Source of the DNA: Neckera pumila
Taxonomy: Eukaryota; Streptophyta; Bryopsida; Hypnales; Neckeraceae
DNA length: 64,000 nt
NCBI GenBank assembly: GCA_963969595.1
Contig: OZ018413.1
Location: forward strand, 11,770,211-11,834,210
Direction: 5' to 3'
Below the pieces are notes generated by a model, which was not told the DNA's origin, searched no databases, and saw nothing but the letters and a program-made list of their open reading frames with translations. A program made the translations under genes and the position numbers. Positions 39,141 to 52,335 of this stretch are shown here, piece after piece. Within the stretch, counting starts at the first letter, position 1, and each line of letters opens with the position of its first letter.

Positions 39141-40338
39141 TTACTTGCTCTTGCTAGTGTAGCTTCAATATTCTTTTCCATTGTAGAAGATCAACATTGT
39201 CTTCTACCTCGAGACTCAAAGAGGAATCTCAAATGTAAAATACTAGAAGTCAGATTGCTTGTAATATTTAGGGAGAAGGATGCAATAGGAGAAACAAAAT
39301 CCCCTTGCAGCTTCAGGACAATTTTTGTGTGCTTACCTGGATGATGAAGATACGAGTAGAGAAGATTGGCTTTTAGATTTGAGGGTTGTGAATTTGATTT
39401 GGTAGGGAAAATCTATCCATCAAAAGGATGTTGTAGCAGAATTTCTCTTCTACTTATACTATGTAACTTAGTTTGTTTTTTTGGTCTAACGACCCAAGTG
39501 TGCCTGAGTTCTTTTCAACGTCTTGAATACGTGGATCCATGTTGCTTTGTTTCTTGTCAACTTTCTGGTACAATTGTAGTTTTATGAACAGCTTTTTTGT
39601 CTAACTTAACTTGTGAATCATGAACTTGGAGTTCGCTTTAGGGAGCAGGTGTTGAGCTATTTGAGCTTGAGGGAAGTACACTTCTGCGGAATGTCGGTGT
39701 TTTCAATGTGAATTTTTTTTTTTTTTTTTTTTGAAACAAGTGAACAATGTGTATTCTTTAACTTACATGTGAAACATTGACGAACTGATCTCCTGCAGCA
39801 CTGGCATGTGATCATGGTCGTCAGCTGTTGACACTGCCTTCCCTTAAATGGAAAATAGTCAAGGAGAACCACGTGAAAGAGGTCGGCGTTCTTTTCTGTA
39901 CTGTACTTGTGGAATTGTCGGTGACCCAGCAGGAAATAATTCTTATTAAGTAATTTTAAACTATTGAAAATAATTTTCCTTACAGTACAATTTCTGGTAC
40001 AGTATGGTGAAATTAGAATCATTGGGATATTTGTGAATCTGATAAAAAACGAATTGTGACGGTCCGACCTTTGAGGCATTCTTGAGCCTTTGCACTAACG
40101 GTACAGACGGCGTTATTCCATTTATACTGTTATTGCCCAGTAGGTTTGGATACATTCTCAATAGGATCTTTGTAGACTTTGTTTTATAATTTAGTCATGA
40201 AAGGGATTGCCAATTGTTGCAGTGACTTTGGTCCAATGGTGGTAGCTTGCTTTTTGAGTAGTACTAAGTTAGTACCAAATTCATTGTCTGGAGTTGTGAT
40301 TTTTTTCTTATGCAATGCTTCCTTAGTCCTCTTTCTTC
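39141..40338. other. 3' flank of HSPRO, no further gene seen
   Basis: Includes the probable 3' UTR and a poly-T run at 39714-39732. No coding exon on either strand. Confidence 0.5.
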
Positions 40339-40339
40339 T

Positions 40340-40738
40340 AAGGTAGAACCACCCATACCCAATCACTTAAGTGATTTCAGAAAAGATGAGAAGGAGTGTG
40401 AGGTAGTGGAAATTTTTCTCATATAGAGAAATCAGAAATATTGGCAATATGAATTTTTTATAATTTTATTGCTAAAGTTGAAAGTACTATGAAGTTTGGG
40501 AGCCAAAAAGTGTTCCGAATCCATAGCCAATGTCTAGAGTCTTCAAATTCCATTCATAGCTGAACTACTTCTTGCTTACTACTTTCGGTGCACTTTGGAA
40601 CATGTGTCATGACCTTATTCATCCCAAGCTTGAAAAGGAAGAAATTACACATTCCAAGCTTGAGCACCCTCCTTGGCTTGAATTAGTGCACCCTACAGGT
40701 TGGACATCTTTCCCTGGAATGGGTGGTCCTACCTTAGG
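40340..40738. mobile_element. Miniature element, TAAGGTAGAACCACCC termini, copy A
   Basis: The left end TAAGGTAGAACCACCCATAC is matched by the inverse right end GAATGGGTGGTCCTACCTTA. About 0.4 kb. Its interior (AGTAGTAAGCAAG on the reverse strand, TCTAGACATTGGCTATGGAT) is repeated in inverse orientation in the neighbouring element. Confidence 0.65.
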
Positions 40739-40791
40739 CAATAAATTTTGAACAAAACCGTGACATCTTATTCTTGTACAAATAGGATACT

Positions 40792-41772
40792 ATAGTAAAA
40801 CCACCCATTCCTAACCAGGGAGCCATATCCAACCTGTAAGGTGCAGTTATTTCCAACTAAGGTTGGAACTAGGTTTATTGTTCATTTTTTAAGAAGTGCC
40901 ATAGTGGCAATATAAGATTTTGTAGTAATGCTTCAAAGTTTAACATTCATCCATGTTTCAAATAGAAAAGATCACATTAGCACATATCACATTTCTATAA
41001 TTTGGTTTCATCTACAATTTGGCGATTTCAACCAATTTTTTTTTAGTTTGAATTTTTTTTGGTGATTTCATTTTTTTACCATTTTTTAGCCAAATTTATT
41101 TTCTGGTGCAAGCTGGCACCAGAAAGCCAAAAAAGAAAGCCCTGGTTGGAACAAATTCCAACCAAAGTTTAGCATTAGAAGAAATTTGGACCCTACTGAG
41201 GGTTGCTAAAGCTACAATAAAATGTGCATTTACAGAAAAAAATATTAAAAAAATATTAAATTTTTAAAAAAAATAAAATCTCAAAAACGTTATCAGGGTG
41301 TGGGCCACGCAGAACTGGGATTATATATTTTTATTTTTTATTTATTTATTTATTTATTTTTTATTTATTTATTTTATTTTCCTCTAGATTTACACATTCG
41401 GCGGCTTGTCAGACGGCCCTCCACAGGGCCCAAACTTTCTTTAATGAATGTTTTTTTTTCCTTTTTCAAGGTTGGAACTAATAAGGTCATAACACGTGTC
41501 TCAAAGTAGTAAGCAAGAAAGTAAAAAGTAGTGAGTGGGAAAGTAGTTCTTGAATGATTGGAATTAGAAGAGTCTATACATTGGGTATGGATTTAGGCCA
41601 ACTTTTGGCTTCCAAAACTCATAGGAATTTGATTTCTAGACATAAAATTACCAAAAAAATTGCAATTGCTGTGATTTCAATCTTCCTATATGGCAGAAAA
41701 TTTATATTGCCTTGTACTGCTCCTGAACATGTGCGGAATTGCTTAAGTGGTCGAGTATGGGCGGTTCTGCCA
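40792..41772. mobile_element. Miniature element, AAACCACCC termini, copy B (longer, inverted)
   Basis: The left end TATAGTAAAACCACCCATTC is matched by the right end GAGTATGGGCGGTTCTGCC. The right half (41480-41770) is the inverse of copy A's left half. The middle holds an AT-rich filler, including TTTA repeats at 41325-41385. Confidence 0.55.
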
Positions 41773-42349
41773 TACTCTATTGAAACATGCTATAAAGGAC
41801 ACTATAAAGTGCATTGAATATTGGTATATGCAACATTCTCACATGATATTACTTCCAAAGGATGAAGGACTTCTAACGACATTGAAACAATTTGATGTGT
41901 AGAAGTTGTCTACATTAATTAGGATACATTTCTAAAATACGAAAGAAATATGAAATTTAATTGTTGTGTTATATATGTTTGAATATACAAAAGGTCTTAG
42001 AATTTATAATTTTTCTTGTAAAATTTCACCATTTCTTTCTAAATTAGGCCCAATGGAATTTCAAGCCCAAAATTTGCTCTTCCAATATTTATCTTCACAA
42101 AAAATGAATTTTTGAGTTAAAACTTTCTAAATTATATGGAGTAGATTGTACTATGCTTCCCTACAATTTTCCTAAAGAGGTGATGCCCAATTCAAGAGGA
42201 TGAAATTCTACTCTTCTTCTATTGAAAAACCTACAACTCTCAAAAAAATCTACAAAACTTTAAAAAATCTCACACTAAAGTTGGTGACACTATTGGTGCC
42301 ACTTTGAGGCTACTATGTCTGCGTGGAATACAATTGAACATGTTGAATC
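41773..42349. other. Intergenic, no gene seen
   Basis: AT-rich. No coding frame or repeat boundary recognised. Confidence 0.5.
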
Positions 42350-42565
42350 CATACCTTAAATCAAGTTGTTTGTTTGTTTTGTTTGTTACGGTGACATCTC
42401 CTGAACCGTGCATCCCCTGGTCGTGTGCTTGCGACTGCCGGAAAGCTCTTAGCAAGGAGGAGTGCACAGGCTTTGTTTCATGGCGTTTGGACCTACGGTG
42501 TGAAAGTTATTGAACTGTGAAATTTTATGAATTAAAAAATTAAAAAATTATAGTTTTACTTTGAT
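42350..42565 (+). repeat. GC-rich dispersed repeat, single diverged copy
   Basis: Landmarks ACCTTAAATC, TTGTTTGTTTGTTTTG, CCGTGCATCCCCTGG, GGAAAGCTCT and ATGGCGTTTGGA match the units at 62180-63244 in the same orientation and 11915-12187 in reverse. It lies about 260 bases upstream of the DHFS start codon. Confidence 0.75.
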
Positions 42566-42691
42566 TTCAACTATGGCACGCTGCAGTAGTACAGTTGAAA
42601 GACACACTACTGATACACTGTAGCGCAAATAGCGTGGCTTCTGAATTGGAGCACACAGAGTTAGGGTTCCTAGCTTTGCAAATCTGCAGTG

Positions 42692-42706
42692 AGGGTTTAG
42701 GGTTTA
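42692..42706 (+). promoter_or_regulatory. Telo-box-like motif upstream of DHFS
   Basis: AGGGTTTAGGGTTTA, a double plant telomere-type motif, lies about 120 bases before the DHFS start codon. Another TTAGGGTTCC is at 42661. Such boxes are common in promoters and leaders of plant housekeeping genes. Confidence 0.5.
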
Positions 42707-42823
42707 TCGGCCGGGGCTTGCAGGGTCGCTCATTTCCATCGCAGTTTGAAATTGGCAATAGGTTCCTGAACGTCAAAGATGTAGTTGAATTTAGACACTC
42801 CACGGAGAATTGCAAAGTCTGAA

Positions 42824-45144
42824 ATGGTGAAGATGATGCTATCACAGTCCCGGCATGTGTTCAAGGCAGCGATGTCGTTAATGGTGGACTCTACGACATC
42901 CCCCTCGTTCGCATTTGGGGCTAGGGTTCGGTCGATATTGCATTTGGGAGCCAGTGATAATTTTAGCGCATTGTCGACGTTCCCGTTTTTCAGTTCAAAA
43001 TGTAGTGAAGATGTTGCTCAGATAGATGGAGAGGTGCTGTTGTTGCGCTTCCTGGAGAGGCTGAAAAACTACGAGAAAGAAGGCGTGCCGACAGGCGCAG
43101 GGACCGACTCCGTTGCCGGTTTCGACCTCCAGCGTATGGAGCGGCTTCTTGCGCGTCTTGGGAATCCCCTCTCGAGCTATCCAGTTAAGTTGCTTTGGAC
43201 AAATTTGACCCAATTCATACGTTTCTTGTGACGATAGTAATGTAAGAGGATTCCAATGCACCAGAGAATGCGTTGTTTGAATTCGTTTTGCAAAAGTTAT
43301 GATGGTTTAAAGTTTTATTGGTAGATGACCTAATATCAACACTTGAACAGATGTTTAGGTGTTCTTTATCCTCTTAATCTATATGTGTTCATGGTTTTGG
43401 AGATTAGGATTTAGAGTGTCGATGTTGGGGAAGCAGCAATTTTGGGTTTCCCTACCTAATGGTGCACATTCTTCATTGTTTTTTGAGACTGTTGCTATGC
43501 TGTCTGAGATAATCTCCCTTAATCAAGGATCTGACCTATGTGCATATGATGAGAATTAAGTTTGATTGGTTTGGGAACACAATGCAAGTATTTTCGTGAT
43601 TTTTGGAATTGAATTGAATTAGTGATGTTTTTTTAAAATCACTTTGGTGTTTTTCGAAAATTAAGCACTAGACCTATCTAACTCTTAAGTTTAGGGTATC
43701 CTTCCATGAGATAGTTAAACCAAGGTACTTTTACAAGTGAAATCTTGTTATGTGGTAGTTTTTATTGATTAAGGTTGCTACTTGAATGGCATTAAGTAAA
43801 ATTGTAGATGTATGGTTTAAGATGCTTAGTGAAATTGGCGAATCTACTGAAATGGTGCACATTCGTCAGTACTGCACCTGGACCTCACTGATAATTGTAT
43901 CTCCACATCTTATTATTTTGAGACTCATGCTATGACGGATGGCGTTACTGAGTGTGAGTGGATTGCAGGTTGTGCATGTTGCTGGAACAAAGGGCAAGGG
44001 CTCTACGGTGAACTTCATCAGTAGCATCTTAAGGGCTGCAGGGCTGTCTGTGGGAACCTATACAAGGTATTAACCCGGAAACCTTCTTTTCGGTGATGTG
44101 GTCCTCCTATCGTTTCGCATACTTGAGAATACCGGCCATGTGTAGATTTTATATAATAGTATATGGATATTGAGTTTGAATGGGGTTCTATGAGATCAAG
44201 TATTGGTGGTGTTGAATATTGGTACGTTTTTCTATCAGGTAGCAGATGTAGCTACTAGACTGACAACGCATGCATTCGTTTTGACAGTCCCCATGTCACG
44301 AGTATACGAGAAAGGATAACCGCAGGCACGAGCGGAAACCCTATTTCTTCCAATGCCCTAAGCAAGCTAGTGACTGATTTACAAGCAACCGTCGATGAGG
44401 CTGTTGCTGAGGAGTCAGGCTTGCTCACCCACTTTGAGGTGTCACCCAGGTGACAATATCCCGGGTTGCAAGTTTCTTGTTAACTAGATAAAGTAGTATA
44501 CCTTGTGTGTGGTGTGAAGACGTATTTGTTTGCTGGGCCACACTTGATTGAACTGCGCATGTCAAAGTGTGTGCAATCTTGATTATCGTTTATTTTTTGA
44601 ACAAGTTTGATGGATACGCTTGCACATTGATGGATACATTGAGGACCACTTTAGATTGTATAGGTCAAAGCAAGATGCTTAAAATTTGGTCAACATATTT
44701 TGCAACTAAGGTGCAACTTGGGGTCCAGTAACACGCTTAAAATAATGCATTGAATTTAGGACACCTTGGAACGCTTTATTTTAGGTGACTAGTGTTCAAT
44801 CATTTTTAAAGTATAGCTTGAAACCTTGGACTAGTGCAATGTCCGGCTTTGAACAAAACAGAACCGAGCCAAGACAAATTTTAATTGATTTTTGCACCAC
44901 TCGACGTGTAGGGTTTACTGTTATCCTGCTTCGGCCTTTGCAATCTAACTCTTCATCGGCCTTGAGATGAAGAATAACATATCGTAAATGAAGTGCCGAA
45001 ATTACATCAGCCTGTGAATGAAATTTGAATGACCTTTTCCGAGCATGCTATCTTTAAGGTGATATAAGTGTCTAGATGCCACTAGGCCGATTGAAACTGC
45101 TGGCATCGAAATTGCTATCGTGTTATATTCTCATCCACCCTAAT

Positions 45145-45193
<49 letters not shown>

Positions 45194-48100
45194 TGTACCA
45201 TGTAATTTACACTCATTGCCATTGCAGGTGTTGACAGCTCTGGCTTTTACACACTTTGCTCGAGAGAAAGTGAATGTGGCAGTCATTGAGGTACGTCAAG
45301 GCCATTGTGGTGTGTTCATGTGAACAGACACTCTGTATGGTGCATTGCTGTTTCAAGTGTGAATTATTCAGCATACAGCTTTTTTCAGTCATGACCGAGG
45401 TGAAAAAATTGCAGCCCTAATTTCAGATTGATGGTGTTTTCAGACAGGTCTAGGAGGAGCCCGGGATGCTACAAACGTGATCTCCGCCAAAGGACTTGCA
45501 TCAGCAGTCATTGTTGGTATTGGTTGTGAGCACTTAGCAGCTTTGGGTGGTTCATTGGAGTCCATTACGCTTGCCAAAGCTGGTATCATCAAGCAAAATC
45601 GTCCGGTATTACTTTCTTTCACTTCTTCTAAGCCCAGCCTGCACCAACCGGTAGCAGCCATTTCTGACAGCTTTTTCTGCAATTAGTGATTGGGTGCTGA
45701 CACTACCAAATTAGGCTCTGCTAGAAAATCTGTTGCTAATTCCTGTCTACCAGTTGACTCTTCGTTTATGTCCATGAGTTAATTGAACTCCTTGATTTTG
45801 GAAGGGAAGTAATTGTGTCTGTCAGTGGGTTGAAGTGCGAACCCTGCTTGGACCAACCAGATTGTGGCAGTTAGCTTATTGAACTCTATTTCACCTTTAA
45901 TTATCTTGCGGCTGCATGGAAGGTTGGTTTAAGTTTTGCGCACCAACTAGCTTATTGATTCTACGTGGTTGGCATGGTCTGGGCCTTTTTGATGCTACTT
46001 TTGACATTGTCGCTAGCATTTCATGGAGATAACTCGTTTACTTGACGAACCCCGAAAGACTTGCAATATTCATGATCTTGGTAATGTGCTCTTTGCCAGG
46101 TGATACTAGGCCCACAGATGCATGCAGAAGTTCATGAGATGATTCAGAGAGTGGCTGCTGCAAAAGGGTCACCGTTGATTACTGTCTTGAGATCAATGGT
46201 GAGATATGGAGCTGGGATCTCGTCAGCGGAATCTGATCGCCCTGTCCAATTTTGTGACGTAGTGATCCCGAATCCACCAGGTCCTTGTTTTGAAGCTTCA
46301 CACGAGGTATTAGTTATGTGTAACCTTAGTCCCTTGCACTTGAGGCTATTGTGAGTTGGTTGTAAGGCCCCGCTTGCACGCAATTTTAGCTAACTAGAAT
46401 TAGGTAGGGAGTTGCCCCAAGTGGTGCCAATTCCTGCTAACTAGCAATGAATTACATTTATTTCCACTGGTTAACGTTATTTCCCAATTTTGGACAAGTA
46501 AACTAATTGTGCGCTATATCAATGGTTTGAAGTGCTAAATCTGCCTGCGCCAGCGAAATAGCAGCAGTTAGCACACTCGAATGCCTAAACCCCTGATTAA
46601 TGGCCTTGTGAGTACGGGCACACAATAGTTTAGTTGAATCCCAACTGGCCAATGGGCCTTATCGCCCTACTTGATTGGTGCAGACGGGGTCTTGAGGTGC
46701 TTCTTCTGGAAGTTAGATTCTATGTTTTCTCTATTGGCCGTCCTGTAGAAGCAACACTGATTGGTTTTCATTTCATGTCAGGAATGGAGGATGGAAAATT
46801 TGAAGTTACGTGCATTAGGAGCACATCAGCAGGATAATGCTCTCACTGCGATTTCCAGTATCCTCGCCCTCAGAGCTCAAGGTACACATTGCTGTTACAT
46901 TTGTATTTTTATCTTGTAGTATGATGTGAGCGAGCTCTGTGCCATGAAACATGTTTGACCTTCATGTTTCCTAGCGGACTTGTATGTGGCCTTCATCTAT
47001 GCAAATCATGTTCGTTGAAACGCCACACTCAGCCTTATGTAGGTTTTGTTAATAGGAAGGCATGTTTCATTTATATGTTTTTCTTGAATAGTGCAGGATG
47101 GCACATTCCCGATTCGGCAATACGAGTAGGGCTGGAAGCCACGGAAATACCTGGGAGGTTTCAGGTTGTTGGTTCGGAGAATTCCGAGGCCCTTGGTTGT
47201 CATTCTGCCAGGCTCATCCTTGATGGAGGTAATGGACGTACAGTTTGTAAATTGACTCCTTTGGTTTTTGACATTATTAACTTTAAATCTTATGCACTAG
47301 ATCTGAACCCCTAAAGACTTACAAGTTCTGGATGAAACTTACTTGTGGTTTAATATGACTTCTTCAACTTTTTGGAAGTTCAGATTACTGAAACGATGTT
47401 AAGCACGATGATCAGTATGTTTCATTAAGGTTGAATTTGAAAAAACAATACTTGTTAAACTTTTGTACTCTTGAGCTAAACTATTCAGACCATCAACTTG
47501 GTATTATAAGTCCACTAAATTTCTTATTTCAAATCATAGTTTTTATGTCCAGTAAATTTCTTTAACAAGGACTCTTTTTAGTAATATATGAGTGTTTTGA
47601 TATCACAGTATTTGCGAAAGCATTTAGTGGAGCTCCTTGTTGTAGAAATGCAAAGCTATTTTGATTTTGATATTGGAAATACCAGATTCATTTTCCCAAA
47701 TCCTTCAGAATGGATGAAAACAATGTCATGAAAAGATGCACACGGCATATATTTCTCTAGCATGGAGAGGTTAATTTACTTGCAAATACTAGCTCAATAA
47801 CACTCCCTCCTCTGATTGACCAGCACACACGGAAGAGTCTGCTATGGCATTGGGAAAGACGTTGCGAGACTGTTTCCCCACTGCAAGGGTGGCGATTGTG
47901 GTAGCCATGGCTACTGATAAGGACAAGCAGGCTTTTGCTCGAGCTTTGCTAAGAGGTAAGTATACGCTGTGAAGTTGTAGAGATGCTCTTTTGAATGATC
48001 ATTTTGGAAGGCTGACTGTTCTTCAAGTCAAAGCTCATACAGCTACCTCTTAACTGATCTGTATTGCCATTTCTGTGCAGAGGCCAAACCTGACCTCGTT

Positions 48101-48385
48101 GTGGCTACGAGGGTAGCTGTGGCAGGAGGCTATGGTCGATCTTTCAGTGCACAAGAGCTTGCTGAATGCTGGAGTCACGTGGACCAGGCGCTTAAGGAAA
48201 ATCATGCTGAAGAAGAGCAGTTACTAGTTACAAGTGTAGAACCAATGCAGGCTGCAATCAAGGAGGCAGCTGCAATCTTGAAGAGAAGCAGGAATGGGGA
48301 AGAGCGACCAGTTGTTTGTGTGACTGGATCTCTTCATGGTGTTGCTGCAACTCTTTCCTTATTTCAAAGCAGAAATGCATATTAA
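42824..48385 (+). CDS. DHFS: Dihydrofolate synthetase (plant mitochondrial type)
   Basis: Ten exons: 42824-43183, 43969-44066, 44288-44438, 45228-45290, 45444-45605, 46100-46306, 46782-46881, 47097-47228, 47824-47955 and 48081-48385. All have GT-AG introns in frame, giving 569 residues. The enzyme joins glutamate to dihydropteroate in folate synthesis. The Mur-ligase-type ATP loop [11 protein letters not shown] is at residues 123-133, [12 protein letters not shown] at 224-235, KAGIIK in exon 5 and LDGAHT at about 422-427. [16 protein letters not shown] before the P-loop and [11 protein letters not shown] resemble plant DHFS (Arabidopsis At5g41480, GLA1) rather than folylpolyglutamate synthase. 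The first ~60 residues are Ser/Arg-rich with few acids and fit a mitochondrial presequence. The stop codon lies in the TTAA target of transposon E9, so the 3' UTR must start inside that element. Confidence 0.92.
45148..45192. repeat. (TA)n microsatellite in DHFS intron 3
   Basis: About 44 bases of TA dinucleotide end 36 bases before the acceptor of exon 4 (45228). Length variation here could affect recognition of that 63-base exon. Confidence 0.95.
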
Positions 48386-49327
48386 CCCCTAAAAGCCCAA
48401 GGCCTTTTTGGGTTCAAAATCATCATTGCTTTTGAAGTGTTATAGATGACATGAATCAAATTTCAATTGGAGTCATTTGGCCATGTAGATTGTAAGATTA
48501 TAATGTTTTAGTGTTGGAAAAGGATGCTAAAATTTTCTTAGCAACACATTTGGAGGTGAAATTTGGTTTCTAAACCTACTCAAATGAAAAACTTTAAACT
48601 ATAAAGTGATTCAAAAGCATTGGTGAAAGAAAATATCATTCAATTGACTCATTGTGTTTGCAAAATGGCTTTGAAATGTCAAAAAATAGCAAGAAAAGTT
48701 GCAAAAAACACATCTAAGGTTGAACCTCCTTCTACTAAAATGCTTCTCGGTCTCTCATAACTTCTTGGATTGATATGAAATTTTTGTCACACAAACTAGA
48801 CTAGTATTTGCAACTTTTCCAATTTTTTTTTATTGGAAACAGACATTGTATGAAGAAGAAACAAGCCGGCACCGAAGTTCACTATAATCCAAAAATATTG
48901 GGATTTTGAACTTCAGATTGCTCCTAAACATTCAAAACAACTTGGATTGACATGAAAATTTTACCACAATAACTAGACTTCAAGGAGAATATGATTCAAC
49001 AGATTTTATTGGAAATGATCATTGTATGAAGGAGATACAAGCCCTTGAAGTTGCAGCCATCAAATGTACTTTGGTGAACTCATATTGAACTTGTGAATTT
49101 TGATCAGCTTCCAAAAAAACAATATCTTTCAGATTGATCTAAAACGTTTACCAGAAAAACAATACCTTTTGGATTGATCTAAAAGTTTTACCACAAAAAC
49201 TAGAAGAGAGAATGCAAATCTTCCAACAAATTTTATTAAATTAGACATTGGATGCAAAAGTTACAACACTTTGAATTGGACTTGAAACTATGTGAAGACA
49301 CTTTTGATCTCCTGGGGCATTTAAGGG
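48386..49327. mobile_element. TTAA-family element E9 at the DHFS stop codon
   Basis: TTAA at 48382-48385 and TTAG (one change) at 49328-49331. Termini are CCCCTAAAAGCCCAAGGCC and GGGGCATTTAAGGG. Length 942 bp. The paralogous pseudogene has GCATG-TTAA-ACTTTATGCAT at the same place (55042-55061), against GCATA-TTAA at the left and TTAG-ATTTTATGCAT at the right here. That shows a clean insertion with duplication of TTAA. Confidence 0.92.
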
Positions 49328-49613
49328 TTAGATTTTATGCATATTTGACCTCATGTTATACTTCATGCAATTTATGATCAATTGAAATAGTCATTTTAAC
49401 CCTTTTTTAACATGGCCCCTTATGACTAACTAAAGGTGGTTATCAAATTCTCTGATTATTAAACCAATTGGTGCATTCTCTTTTTCTACAATTAATAATA
49501 AAATCATCCATAGGACCACTCTCATTTGTAGCATCTTTATAGGGTAAAAATCATAAATCCCTTGCCCTAAAAGGGTTTCGGCTTGATTAAATGTATGTAT
49601 GTATTGAACCCCT

Positions 49614-50425
49614 AAATGCCCAAGGCACCCAAATCTAGTGTTTGCAAAACTTTGAATTTAACCCCTAAAAGCCCATTGTCCCTTCGGGAGACAAAAGCAT
49701 TTTTGGGCAAGTACCTACGGGCTGAAATTTTCTCCCGATTTTCGAAAACTTTTTTGATAGGTAGAAAAGCTAATTAGCTTCGTGGGAATATAATTTTTTT
49801 CACAATCGGTGCCCGGGATCAAAGGTTATGACCAAATAAGCTCAAAACAAGGGACGGCGGGCAGCAAAAAAAATTTGCACTTTTTTTTTCTTTTTTTTCT
49901 TTTTTTTTTTCTCACAGACTATATTTTTGTCTATTTACAAAGCTTTGATTCATTTCATTTGGATTTGTTATGAGAAAGTTATAGACATTCTTGTTTTTCG
50001 GGCAGTTAGAGCATCTTTTTGAAAAAAATAACTTGTAGGATTCATTTTTGAATGCAATTTTTCAAATTTTTCAAATTTTTTTTTTTGCATGGTTTAGTTT
50101 ACTTGCTAGAACAATCTCACCATTGAGATTAGTGAATTTTATTTCCATCTTAAATATATGAATATTTTAGATTTTCCTTCTATCGCGTACCTACTTCTAC
50201 TTAATAAATTTTTTTAATAATGAAAATTAAGTTTTTTTGAATTTTTTTTTTTTGGGTAGATTATCAACTCAATTATCCACTATAAACATTTAAAGCTCAA
50301 AGCTCTGTAGTGTAAAAATTTTAAGTTAAAAATGTTCAAAATTAAAAAATTTAGTCCCACAATGTGCTGAAAAATTTGTTTTTTTCACTTTAAACGTTGA
50401 TATCTTGCAATCTGTGCAATCTTTC
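49614..50425. mobile_element. TTAA-family fragments E10 and E11
   Basis: A 5' end of one element (CCCCTAAATGCCCAAGGC, from 49618) is cut after about 40 bases by a second, whose TTAA is at 49658-49661 with terminus CCCCTAAAAGCCCATTGTC. E11 then runs like E7 (inverse) to about 50425 and stops without a right terminus. One end is therefore lost to deletion. Confidence 0.7.
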
Positions 50426-51438
50426 TGGAGATTGTCAAGCTTGAAGGTCACAATGCAGTACAACAGTCTGTGCTGTCATGAGACAGTTACCTGCTTCAGG
50501 TCTCTCCATCTTATGCTACTCTAATATCCCATGACATCCTTGGGAGTATCTCTGAGAGAGGTTTAAGTATCTGATCGAGTTGCTTAGAAGGATTCAGAAT
50601 GGACTTGCATATTTTGTTGGCGTTATTATGCATAATAGAGTGGCCTCCTATTGAATGCTTATGCTACGGCAAAAAATGACTCCTTTGTCCGTAATTACGT
50701 GTCCTCTATGACTATGAGCCCAAAATCCTGTGTTAATGTCATGCAATAAGTCAATTTGCACTGGAGTATGTGAGTGTGTTGGAAGTTATTGACTAGTCCC
50801 TAATGACCCAAGCGACCATTTTCTAGTTGTTGCCCCTGTTTTTCGAATTGCTTGTTCTCAGATTTTAATTTTTTTGAAAAATAAAATTTATTATTAGTAA
50901 ATAGATTGCAAAACAAATCCAATGGTAGTGGCTTCATCAAATTTCAAGTTAAACTCCGCCTTGTGGAATTTTTCAAAGTTAAGTGGTGTAAAATTTCATA
51001 GTTTATAGCTTGCCGTTTTTTGTGTTTGGTTTGGGCATGGACTAAAAAGTCAGCCAACCAATGTGCTTTTTGCCCACTCATAAAGGTCAGATCCACCTCA
51101 AAAAGGGAAGATCCAAAGGAATTCAAGGAGAAGACAAGTGTCCCATTTTTTTTTCTCTTGCAAACACTACTCAAATTTCAATGACCACCATGCATTGCAA
51201 GCTTGACCATGAATTGTAAAATTCTTGGAATGTTATGAAATTTTACGTGTACATTCTCAACTCTCTTATCTTTCACTAAACACATCATTTCAAAATAATC
51301 TTACAAAGATATGCTCCTTCAAAGTACGTTGCCATGTATTTCCATTGACCCAAGAAAAACTTCAAAATTAAATATCTCCTACTAAATTGTGCTGTCAAAT
51401 AATTTGAAATAGTTTGAGGCGCTCAATTTCAATGTTAA

Positions 51439-52335
51439 CCCTTTAGTGACCAATCAACCACATTTTGGTTGATTTATAGACTCTATGCTTGTTGTAGGTC
51501 AAAAATCAAAATATACCTAATTGTAAAAATTCAAAGAGGAACGGAGTTAGAGCATCTTTAGACGTTGACTTTAAACCAAATTGTTTGGCAAGGCATGCAA
51601 TAATGTGTGAGCTATGCTAGATTGAATGAATCTGTGCTGGCCAAGGAAATGTACAAATAAGCTTCAATCTAGGCAAATTTTTATCAAAATACATGAACCA
51701 TAAAGGCAACAATGTTGCTTGGCAAGCCCACCACCATCTAATCCATGAAATCCAAGGATGTACATGGATTAGCTAAGGTAGGAGGGCCAAAAACTATCCA
51801 TCTAGGAGTTGAAATTGAGTTTTGGGGAGGTAAAATTTTTCGAATTATATTTGATTAAAATTCACTTGAAAAACAAGTAGAATTGGCATCTAATCCAAGT
51901 TATTTCATATTTTTTGGATTTTTATGGAATTAGTTATGAATTTTTGAAGTTGAAACAGCAGAGGTTTAAAAACCATGAGATGTACATTTTTTGTACATTC
52001 TTGTGAAGATGGAAAACCAACATGTACAAACAATGTACATTTGAGGAGTGGAGTGTTTTAGAGTGTGAGAGAACTTTGAGCCACCTACTTTAGAGACACT
52101 TTTTGCTTAATTGTAGTAGATTCAGTTCTCACTTCAATCTTTGAGCCATTCTCATGTCTAAATGAAAGCTTCTTTCACCTTCATTCTTGTGGCAATACTT
52201 TGCCAAGGCCTTGTAGCCTCCATTTCTACGATCCGATCATATTTATTTAGCTCAAAGCTCATCCCAAAATAACTTTTTAAAAGTATATATTGAACAAATG
52301 ACTTGCCCCCCAAATCAAGCATGGTCACTAAAGGG
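51439..52335. mobile_element. TTAA-family element E12 (CCCTTTAGTGACC subfamily)
   Basis: TTAA at 51435-51438 and 52336-52339. Termini are CCCTTTAGTGACCAATC and GGTCACTAAAGGG. About 897 bp, including a nested TAAGGTAG-family element at 51774-52092. Confidence 0.8.
51774..52092. mobile_element. TAAGGTAG-family miniature element nested in E12
   Basis: The left end is TAAGGTAGGAGGGCC. The right end is GAGCCACCTACTTTA. The interior contains the inverse of the 8498 element's core (GGAATTAGTTATGAATTTTT). Confidence 0.65.
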
